Assembly (NCBI GenBank): GCA_964642045.1
Contig: CAZXLZ010000010.1
Location: 1 to 28,736 of the forward strand
Direction: 5' to 3'
Length of the DNA: 28,736 nt
Origin: RGIG5057 sp964642045
Lineage (GTDB): Bacteria; Bacillota; Clostridia; TANB77; CAG-465
The notes beneath the pieces were generated by a model. The model saw nothing but the letters and a program-made list of their open reading frames with translations. It was not told the DNA's origin and searched no databases. This document shows, piece after piece, positions 8,429 through 14,613 of the stretch. Both the position numbers and the translations under genes were made by a program. How positions within the stretch are numbered: the first letter of the stretch is position 1; each line of letters starts with the position of its first letter.

Positions 8429-9202
8429 CTATAACACCTCTACAAATTTCTTTCTTAACTTATCAAATATCTTAAATGATATAATAAGTAGTATACATGA
8501 TACTATACATATGACGCTAAGTGCAAATATGTCAAAGCAATCCTTGTAATATAATAAAGATCTATACGCTTCTACAATATGAAACATAGGATTTAATTTA
8601 TATAACCACATTAATCTATTTGGAACCATTGATGCAGAATATACTATTGGACTTGCATACATCCATATAAATAATAAGTTGCTTACTATTTGTTCTATAT
8701 CCCTAAAAAACACATTGATAGCTGAAAAGGCAAGTGATATTGCAAATTCAAAAATAGCTTGTATAATTACAACAAAAGGAACAAGAAGTATCCAAGGTGA
8801 AAATCCTATACCTGATATCCAAAGTCCTATTAGTATAATGCAAAATGAGAAAATATAGTTTATAGCATTTCCTATAACAGTTGAAAGTGGCAATATTTCG
8901 TTTGGAAAATATGTCTTTTTTACTATTCCTGCATTTCTAACTATTGTTCCTGATGCATATTTTACACTAGTCTGAAACATTGTCCAAGAAGCTAGTCCAA
9001 TAAATAGATATACTGGATAATGCTTTATATTATTTTTGAAGATATAATTAAATATAACAAAATAAACTAGAAATTGTATTAATGGATTAATAAGAACCCA
9101 CACTACCCCGAGTATAGAATTTTTATATTTTCCAACTAAATCTTGCTTTATATATGTAAATAACATATATCTATATTTATATATTTCCTTTATCTTATTC
9201 AT
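8429..9202 (-). CDS. ABC-2 type polysaccharide/teichoic acid export permease (TagG/Wzm-like)
   Basis: Integral membrane partner of the TagH/Wzt-like ATPase. It has 257 residues from the ATG at 9202, which overlaps the obg stop by 8 bases (ATGAATAA) and has GGAG close upstream. An open frame continues to a TTG at 9232 inside obg; I prefer 9202 because it gives the usual MNKIKEIYKYR cytoplasmic start. Seen: the amphipathic N-terminus with DLVGKYKNSILGVVWVLINPL, the signature of this permease family, then about six hydrophobic segments, including IFNYIF, VPFVVIIQAIFEFAISLAF and an ALSVICIVSCILLIISF end. The substrate is not readable from sequence; no glycosyltransferase or ligase gene is next to it. 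Confidence 0.88.
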   Translation of the reverse strand: MNKIKEIYKYRYMLFTYIKQDLVGKYKNSILGVVWVLINPLIQFLVYFVIFNYIFKNNIKHYPVYLFIGLASWTMFQTSVKYASGTIVRNAGIVKKTYFPNEILPLSTVIGNAINYIFSFCIILIGLWISGIGFSPWILLVPFVVIIQAIFEFAISLAFSAINVFFRDIEQIVSNLLFIWMYASPIVYSASMVPNRLMWLYKLNPMFHIVEAYRSLLYYKDCFDIFALSVICIVSCILLIISFKIFDKLRKKFVEVL

Positions 9203-10466
9203 GATACTCCATTTGATATCCGACAATATCAATTATATCTCCCTCTTCAAGACCCATATCATGAAGTTTTTTCATAACGCCAAGCTTATTTAACACTCTA
9301 CCCATATACTGCCTTGATTCAACATCATATATATTTACCTTCGACATAAGTCTTTCAATCGGAGCTCCTGTTACTAAAAATCCCTCTGGACCTTTACATA
9401 CTGTCCATTCCTGATCTACATTTTCATTTTCTCTATCATCCGCTTCAACATTTACTATTTCTTCTTTTGGTAATTTTTCAAGCTCTTTTGATATATATTC
9501 TATAAGCTTATCTACTCCTTCATGAGTTACAGCTGATATTTTAAATACCTTTATTTTTTCCTTTTTACAAACTTCTTCAATATCTTTTAGATAATCTTCA
9601 TTCTCTATACTATCTATCTTATTTAGTACAACTATTTGCTTTTTATTTGCAAGCTTTATGCTATAGTTTTTAAGCTCTTCATTTATTAATCTATAATCTT
9701 CAAGTGGAACTCTTCCCTCTGAGCCTGACACATCTATTACATGAAGAAGTAATCTCGTTCTTTCTACATGCTTTAAAAACTTTATTCCAAGTCCGACACC
9801 TTTTGATGCCCCCTCAATTATACCTGGAATATCTGCCATTACAAAAGGATTGCCACTTTTAGGTTTAACCACTCCAAGTGCTGGCTCAAGTGTAGTAAAG
9901 TGATAATTTGCTATCTTGGGTCTAGCAGAAGATACAGAAGAGATAAGAGTGGATTTTCCTACATTTGGAAAACCTATTAATCCCACATCTGCAAGCATCT
10001 TAAGTTCAAGCTCTATATTTCTTTCCTCACCTTTTTCACCCATTTCAGCAAACTTTGGAACTTGCCTTGTAGACGTTGCAAAATGCTGATTTCCTCTGCC
10101 ACCTCTACCACCTTTTACTAAAAGTAATTCATCATCTATATTTGACATATCTGCAATAATTTTACCAGTATCTATATCTCTTACAATTGTACCTTGTGGA
10201 ACTGGTATGTATATATCTTCAGCTGACTTTCCTGTACATCTTGAGCCTTCACCATTTTTTCCATTTTCACCTATAAATTTATTTTTATACTTAAAGTCAA
10301 GAAGTGTACTTAAATCCTTGCTTACTTTTACATATATACTTGCTCCTCTTCCTCCATCTCCGCCGTCTGGTCCGCCATTTGCTACATATAACTCTCTTCT
10401 AAATGACATGGAGCCATTTCCACCGTTTCCAGCTTTTACGTATATTTTAGCATAATCTACTATCAT
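9195..10466 (-). CDS. obg: GTPase Obg/CgtA
   Basis: Essential GTP-binding protein that associates with the 50S subunit, with roles in ribosome assembly, stress response and, in Bacillus, sporulation. It has 423 residues. Domains in order: glycine-rich Obg fold (1-158, with GGRGGRGN), GTPase domain with G1 GFPNVGKST at 165-173, G3 DIPGIIEGA, G4 NKID and G5 SAVTHEG, and a C-terminal OCT domain (about 345-423) ending near EEGDIIDIVGYQMEYHE. It follows trpS by about 21 bases and overlaps the permease start, so it sits in a trpS-obg-export-galE transcription unit. The more common neighbours rpmA/rplU are not here. Confidence 0.98.
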   Translation of the reverse strand: MIVDYAKIYVKAGNGGNGSMSFRRELYVANGGPDGGDGGRGASIYVKVSKDLSTLLDFKYKNKFIGENGKNGEGSRCTGKSAEDIYIPVPQGTIVRDIDTGKIIADMSNIDDELLLVKGGRGGRGNQHFATSTRQVPKFAEMGEKGEERNIELELKMLADVGLIGFPNVGKSTLISSVSSARPKIANYHFTTLEPALGVVKPKSGNPFVMADIPGIIEGASKGVGLGIKFLKHVERTRLLLHVIDVSGSEGRVPLEDYRLINEELKNYSIKLANKKQIVVLNKIDSIENEDYLKDIEEVCKKEKIKVFKISAVTHEGVDKLIEYISKELEKLPKEEIVNVEADDRENENVDQEWTVCKGPEGFLVTGAPIERLMSKVNIYDVESRQYMGRVLNKLGVMKKLHDMGLEEGDIIDIVGYQMEYHE

Positions 10467-10487
10467 AAATTCTCCTTATATTATAGA

Positions 10488-11495
10488 TTACTCAAAGTAA
10501 TCTATTTTCATATTTTTCTTAACCTTCTTCATAACTTCTTTTGCTCTTTTTCTTGCTTTCTCAGTTCCTTCTATTAATATTTTATCTACCTCTTCTATAT
10601 GATTCTCATAATACCTTCTTTTTTGACGTATTGGACTTAGTTCTTTTATAATATTAGCTATAAGCTGCTTTTTGCAAGCTACACATCCTCTTGCGCCTTC
10701 TCTGCATTCTGAGCATATTGTATCTAGATCATTTTTGCTGAAAAGCTTATGATAATATGCAACCATACATTTTTCAGGATCTGCCTTATCATCTTTCCTT
10801 ATTTTAGTTTCATCTGTTACAGCTGACATTACCTTTTTAGTTATTTCTTCATCACTATCTGAAAGATATATAGCATTTCCTAAACTCTTACCCATTTTGT
10901 TATTTCCATCTAAACCTTTAACTCTAGCTATATCTCCTACTTTTACTTCTGGCTCTTTTAGAGTTTCACCATAAAGTGCATTAAATTTTCTAATAATTTC
11001 TCTTGCTTGTTCTACAACTGGTAGTTGATCCTCACCAACTGGAACAAGGTCTGCATCAAATACTGTTATATCAGCTGCTTGACTTACAGGATAACCTAAA
11101 AATCCATATGTTATACTTTCGCCACTATTACCAAAAAGTGCTTTTTTTTGAGCCACCTCAGTCTTAACAGTAGGATTTCTTTCTAGTCTTGAAACAGTAA
11201 CTAAATTTGAATAAAATACTGTAAGTTCTGCTATCTCTGGAATCATTGACTGAATGAATATACTTGTTTTTGCTGGATCAATTCCACATGCCAAATTATC
11301 CATTGCAACCTGCCTTACATTTTCTCTTACCTTTTCAGGATTATTAAAATTATCTGTTAAAGCTTGAACATCTGCAATGATTAGATATTGTTCATACTCA
11401 TCTTGAAGTTTAACTCTATTTTTTATTGAACCTAAGTAATGCCCTATATGAAGTCTTCCTGTTGGTCTGTCACCTGTTAATATAACTTTTTTCAT
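10488..11495 (-). CDS. trpS: Tryptophanyl-tRNA synthetase with 4Fe-4S-type cysteine motif
   Basis: Class I synthetase charging tRNA-Trp in the cytoplasm. It has 335 residues. Seen: TGDRPTGRLHIGH with the HIGH motif at 16-19, KMGKS at 200-204 (the second class I signature with Gly replacing Ser), and C243-x20-C264-x6-C271-x2-C274 in the C-terminal anticodon-binding region. Family knowledge: Thermotoga maritima TrpRS binds a [4Fe-4S] cluster through a C-x22-C-x6-C-x2-C motif; here the last two gaps are identical and the first is two residues shorter, so a cluster is likely. The start has AAAGGAG upstream. No T-box is visible in the short leader between the spoIIAB terminator and the start, so control by tRNA-Trp is not indicated. 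Confidence 0.96.
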   Translation of the reverse strand: MKKVILTGDRPTGRLHIGHYLGSIKNRVKLQDEYEQYLIIADVQALTDNFNNPEKVRENVRQVAMDNLACGIDPAKTSIFIQSMIPEIAELTVFYSNLVTVSRLERNPTVKTEVAQKKALFGNSGESITYGFLGYPVSQAADITVFDADLVPVGEDQLPVVEQAREIIRKFNALYGETLKEPEVKVGDIARVKGLDGNNKMGKSLGNAIYLSDSDEEITKKVMSAVTDETKIRKDDKADPEKCMVAYYHKLFSKNDLDTICSECREGARGCVACKKQLIANIIKELSPIRQKRRYYENHIEEVDKILIEGTEKARKRAKEVMKKVKKNMKIDYFE

Positions 11496-11533
11496 AATTT
11501 CTCCTTTTTTTCGTCTAGTATATTATATACTAA

Positions 11534-11573
11534 AAATCAAAAAAAATCTAGGTATTTATATTAAAATACCTAG
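11534..11573 (-). terminator. Terminator after spoIIAB
   Basis: Perfect 10-base stem CTAGGTATTT (11548-11557) and AAATACCTAG (11564-11573), followed on the minus strand by a long U tract (11534-11547). It separates spoIIAA-spoIIAB from trpS and shows the operon ends without sigF. Confidence 0.85.
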
Positions 11574-11589
11574 CCATCATGTTTTCTTT

Positions 11590-12021
11590 TTATTTACTAT
11601 TTTCTTTTTTAAAGTAATGCTTGTACCATAACCGAGACGAGCTATCTATTTGAAGTGAATCCATAAAACTTTCCATAATGGTAAAGCCAAGCCCTGCATG
11701 CTCTAGTTCAGGTTTGCTAGTATATGCAGGAGTTATAGCAAGCTGCACATCTTCTATCCCTTTTCCATAGTCTTTTATAACTGCTGTTATTTCTTCTTCC
11801 TTTACCTTGCACATTACCTCAACTATTCCTTCTTTTTCTTCATAACCATGCTCTATTGCATTCGTTACAGCTTCACTTATACTTGTTTTTACATCCATTA
11901 TATCATCTATAGTTATACCTTCTATTTCAGATATAAATGTGGCTATTGCTACTCTTATAACTGCTACATTACTTATAATAGAATTTACAGATATATTTAA
12001 TATTTTTTCCACATTATTCAC
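11590..12021 (-). CDS. spoIIAB: Anti-sigma F factor SpoIIAB
   Basis: Serine kinase and anti-sigma factor that holds sigma F inactive in the predivisional cell and phosphorylates SpoIIAA. It has 143 residues, close to the ~146 of Bacillus. GHKL ATPase motifs are visible: N box with E50 and N54 (ISEAVTNAIEHGY), G1 DYGKGI with D84, and G2 HAGLGFTIM with G110 and G112. The SKPELEHAGLGF lid matches SpoIIAB better than RsbW. It overlaps the spoIIAA stop by 8 bases. In almost all endospore formers the next gene is sigF (spoIIAC); here a terminator and trpS follow instead. An RsbW-type assignment is the alternative, but pairing with SpoIIAA and the SASP genes favours sporulation. Confidence 0.9.
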   Translation of the reverse strand: MNNVEKILNISVNSIISNVAVIRVAIATFISEIEGITIDDIMDVKTSISEAVTNAIEHGYEEKEGIVEVMCKVKEEEITAVIKDYGKGIEDVQLAITPAYTSKPELEHAGLGFTIMESFMDSLQIDSSSRLWYKHYFKKENSK

Positions 12022-12325
12022 TCCTTAATGTTATAACTTTTCCTACGCTAGATAGTTCTATTATTCTTTTTATATTACTATCGACATTTACAACTGTCAT
12101 TTTACTATCTAAAAGTTTTATTAAATTATATCTTCCAAGTAAAAGGCCAATACCACTACTATCCATGAATGTAACTCTAGAAAAGTCCATTATAAACTCG
12201 GCTGGCTCGTATTTTATAATATAACTATCTATTATATTTCTAAGCACTCTACAACTATGAATATCTAATTCCTCATCTAAAAAGACATATAACTTTTTTT
12301 CTTCCTCTTTATACACATATCTCAT
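12014..12325 (-). CDS. spoIIAA: Anti-sigma F factor antagonist SpoIIAA
   Basis: STAS-domain protein that, when dephosphorylated by SpoIIE, displaces sigma F from SpoIIAB. It has 103 residues. The phosphorylation motif FMDSSGIGLLLGRY is intact, with S57 in the place of the Bacillus Ser58. The start at 12325 has only a weak GGTGAT site. No clear SigH-type (GAAT -10) promoter is visible in the 75 bases upstream, after the terminator of the 12473 gene. It is the first gene of a two-gene operon with spoIIAB. Confidence 0.9.
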   Translation of the reverse strand: MRYVYKEEEKKLYVFLDEELDIHSCRVLRNIIDSYIIKYEPAEFIMDFSRVTFMDSSGIGLLLGRYNLIKLLDSKMTVVNVDSNIKRIIELSSVGKVITLRSE

Positions 12326-12399
12326 ATTATCACCATGAATATATTAACACATGTATTTTAAGAAAAATGTAGAAAAATATTAAAAGAAAAAAATAGATA

Positions 12400-12433
12400 A
12401 AAAAATAGTAGCACTTCAAAAAAGAAGTGCTAC
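12400..12433 (-). terminator. Terminator of the octad-repeat membrane protein gene
   Basis: Perfect 10-base inverted repeat GTAGCACTTC (12408-12417) and GAAGTGCTAC (12424-12433), followed on the minus strand by a U run. It lies 40 bases after the gene stop and before spoIIAA. Confidence 0.88.
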
Positions 12434-12472
12434 CATTATATAATAAGCTATAATGTGAGGATCATAGCATTA

Positions 12473-13543
12473 TCAAGTTTCCACATGGATGACACAGTCG
12501 CCAACCACATTTATATTTTCGCCAACTACCTCAACTAAATAGTCGCCAGTCATACCAGTTGAAGGAAGTGTAAAGTTATAGATAACTTTAATATTTCCTC
12601 CTACATATACGTAGTCTACATATGTAAACTTCGCTCCGGCAACGTTAGTGCCAATGTAATACTTAGGTGTTGCTGTTACATTCTCAAATATAATTGAGAA
12701 TGTGTATGTATTGCCATAACAGTAATTGGGTTCTGCTACGTCAAATCTTACGTTTATCTTAGAAGGTTCGGGTGTAGGCTCTGGCTCAGGTGTAGGTGTA
12801 GGCTCGGGTGTAGGAGCAGGCGTAATAGCGGGTGTGGGTTCAGGTTCAACTGGAGCAGCTGTTACAGCAGGCTCTGTACCTATATTAACATCCCCTATTA
12901 CTGTACCGATATTTACCTCACCGGCTTCGGAAATATTCACTTCATCTGCCTGGCTGATATTCACTTGCTCGGCATGAGTGATATTTATCTCACCCACCTC
13001 TGTAGCATTGATCTCCTCAATTCTTGTCGCGTTAATCTGAGCGATTTCCGTAACATTGACCTCATTGATAACATCTGCATCAATGCGGTCAATTTGACCA
13101 ACATTGGCATTGTTGATGTTATCAATCTCTGCCTTTTCAATGCTGCCGATTTCAGCATTTAAGATAGAAGCAATATCTACCTTATTAGCAGAGCCAATGC
13201 TTACGTTCTCAATATTCGGAAGCCGCAATTCGGTTCCGGATATTAAAGAATCACCCAAGATTCCAAGGCTAAGCAAGATTGCTAATGAAATCGCTCCAGC
13301 ACTACCATGCCAAGAAAAATTTCTTTTAATCACACATCTGACATCATCATCATCAGTGTCAATATCTTGCTCCAGCACATCCTCTTTCTTGTAGAGGAGG
13401 CTCATCATCAAGGCGTAAGCAAATACGCACACACCGCCGGTCATGGTTCCTGTTATGGGTGAATTAGTAATCCACCACACGATGGGAATAGAAACCAATA
13501 AAATACCTAAAGGGATCACGTAGTTTAAAACTTTTCTTTTCAT
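12473..13543 (-). CDS. Membrane protein with 14 octapeptide repeats, Pro-rich stalk and C-terminal beta domain
   Basis: Not a family I recognise. The ATG at 13543 lies 8 bases after GGAGG; the open frame's TTG at 13558 is inside that site, so I use 356 residues. Seen: two membrane segments near 9-26 and 34-51, an acidic cytoplasmic loop (DIDTDDDD), a third segment near 82-99, then 14 eight-residue repeats without gaps at 113-224 of the form x-[VI]-[ND]-[IA]-x-x-[AIV]-x, for example QVNISQAD and EVNISEAG. A PEPTP-rich stalk (225-261) and a ~95-residue beta-rich domain follow. There is no LPxTG-like end. G+C is visibly higher than the neighbours, which suggests transfer. It sits downstream of the sortase gene. 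I infer a surface-exposed beta-solenoid or rod; function unknown. Confidence 0.75.
   Translation of the reverse strand: MKRKVLNYVIPLGILLVSIPIVWWITNSPITGTMTGGVCVFAYALMMSLLYKKEDVLEQDIDTDDDDVRCVIKRNFSWHGSAGAISLAILLSLGILGDSLISGTELRLPNIENVSIGSANKVDIASILNAEIGSIEKAEIDNINNANVGQIDRIDADVINEVNVTEIAQINATRIEEINATEVGEINITHAEQVNISQADEVNISEAGEVNIGTVIGDVNIGTEPAVTAAPVEPEPTPAITPAPTPEPTPTPEPEPTPEPSKINVRFDVAEPNYCYGNTYTFSIIFENVTATPKYYIGTNVAGAKFTYVDYVYVGGNIKVIYNFTLPSTGMTGDYLVEVVGENINVVGDCVIHVET
12872..13207 (-). repeat. Coding octad repeat (14 units of 24 bases)
   Basis: Fourteen consecutive 8-residue units within the membrane protein, from NVSIGSAN to GDVNIGTE. Later units are the most regular (EINATEVG, EINITHAE, QVNISQAD, EVNISEAG). 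Periodicity is stronger in protein than in DNA, meaning the repeat is old or under selection for fold. The two branched hydrophobic positions per unit, alternating with Asn/Asp, fit a beta-solenoid strand-turn pattern. Confidence 0.8.
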
Positions 13544-13703
13544 TTTCATTTCCTCCAAGATTGATTTTATTTTTTAAAGATTTACTTACTTATTATACAT
13601 AAATCTTCGCAATTCCTCACAATCGCAAAGAATTATTCCTTAAAATATATTACTTTCTATATATTATATTTTTAACACATTTATATTATAACATAAAAAA
13701 AAT

Positions 13704-13741
13704 AAAAAAGCAACACTTTATTAAAAAAATGTTACTTTTTT
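13704..13741 (-). terminator. Terminator of the sortase gene
   Basis: Inverted repeat with arms 13704-13715 and 13730-13741 (AAAAAAGTAACA and TGTTGCTTTTTT on the minus strand, one G-U pair), followed by a long U/T tract. It lies just after the sortase stop. The remaining spacer to 13543 has a TATAAT-like box at 13592-13597 without a well-spaced -35. Confidence 0.75.
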
Positions 13742-13755
13742 ATGTAAATTTTTTA

Positions 13756-14520
13756 TTATTCTTTTACAAGTTTTGCCATAACAACGAATCTACCATTTAC
13801 TCTTGTGTAATCACAAGTAGAAAGTGTAAGTATTTTATCGTCTTTATTTAAACTAACGCCTGTATCAAACATACTCATATTTCTTCTTGCAGTTATAAAT
13901 GATGTAAATTCTGCCTCATCATTAAATATAACATCTATATAGAAATCATTCGTATCTGTTATAAATACTGTAAATATTTCCCATTTATAGTTACCATTAA
14001 GAGTAGAGAACTCTATATATTTATGTTTCTTTAAGAAATCTTCATTTTTATAATTCATAAGTGGTGTAAAACAAGAGTCTACTTCTGTATTATGACCATA
14101 TATTATATAATGTTTATAATCACCATCCATAGTATCTATATCGCATCTAAAATCAAGGAATGTTTCACCCCATCCAGTATATGCACCATTTCTATCTACT
14201 CTTAAGTATCTATCATTATTTTCTGATTGGAATATAGGCATATCTATTGATGTACCTGGAACCATAAGCCATCCTATACAATCTCCAAATTGTAAGTTAA
14301 GAGCATAAGCTTCTTCTTGAAGATTTACACCTTGACCTTTTGAATCTATTACTTCTTTATTTACGTCACCTATTAATTCATTATCATTTAAACTTCCATT
14401 AGGAGCTCTATGATCTAATCTATATTTTAAATATATAGCTCCACCTATAAGTAACAAAATAGCTATAACTATTAAAACTATTATTATTATTTTTTTATTT
14501 CTTTCTTTGTTATCTTCCAT
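13756..14520 (-). CDS. srtB: Class B sortase
   Basis: Membrane-anchored cysteine transpeptidase that cuts sorting signals and joins surface proteins to the cell wall. It has 254 residues. Seen: N-terminal Lys-rich stretch and one membrane helix at about 11-30, then the sortase fold with GWLMVPGTSIDMPI, catalytic H143 in IYGHN, C236 in LTLSTCDY and R244 in NGRFVV. The helix-rich segment between the histidine and cysteine strands (EDFLKKHKYIEF and EAEFTSFITARR) marks class B. It has AAGGAG before the ATG and its own extended -10 promoter. The neighbouring upstream gene encodes a secreted repeat protein ending NPNTGR, which resembles SrtB motifs of the NPxTx type, so it is the likely substrate or a decayed one. 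Confidence 0.92.
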   Translation of the reverse strand: MEDNKERNKKIIIIVLIVIAILLLIGGAIYLKYRLDHRAPNGSLNDNELIGDVNKEVIDSKGQGVNLQEEAYALNLQFGDCIGWLMVPGTSIDMPIFQSENNDRYLRVDRNGAYTGWGETFLDFRCDIDTMDGDYKHYIIYGHNTEVDSCFTPLMNYKNEDFLKKHKYIEFSTLNGNYKWEIFTVFITDTNDFYIDVIFNDEAEFTSFITARRNMSMFDTGVSLNKDDKILTLSTCDYTRVNGRFVVMAKLVKE

Positions 14521-14540
14521 AAAATCTCCTTCCTTTTTTT

Positions 14541-14569
14541 ATTATACCATGTGGAAATATAATTTAAAA
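14541..14569 (-). promoter_or_regulatory. Candidate promoter of the sortase gene
   Basis: Minus-strand TTTTAA-like -35 (14564-14569), 17-base spacer, TATAAT (14541-14546) preceded by TGG as an extended -10. It lies immediately after the surface-protein terminator, so the sortase can be expressed on its own. Confidence 0.55.
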
Positions 14570-14607
14570 GAAAAATGGAAGATTTTTTTCAAATCCCCCA
14601 TTTTCTA
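14570..14607 (-). terminator. Terminator of the Ig-repeat surface protein gene
   Basis: On the minus strand AAAATGGGGGAT pairs (with G-U) to ATCTTCCATTTT around an A-rich loop, followed by a U-containing tail. It begins within 20 bases of the stop codon and confirms the protein really ends at NPNTGR rather than being frameshifted into a membrane tail. Confidence 0.65.
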
Positions 14608-14613
14608 ATTTTA

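Noticed and set aside
9203..9232. TTG start of the permease inside obg
   Set aside because: The ATG at 9202 gives the typical family N-terminus and an 8-base overlap with obg; the TTG adds ten atypical residues.
12726..12977. Gly/Ser-rich plus-strand frame opposite the octad protein
   Set aside because: It is the antisense of the PEPTP-rich stalk and the last octads; low complexity, no ribosome binding site, and the minus-strand gene has clear signals.
14521..14613. Hidden membrane tail for the NPNTG protein in another frame
   Set aside because: All frames after the stop run into a terminator hairpin and the sortase promoter; no hydrophobic segment is encoded.
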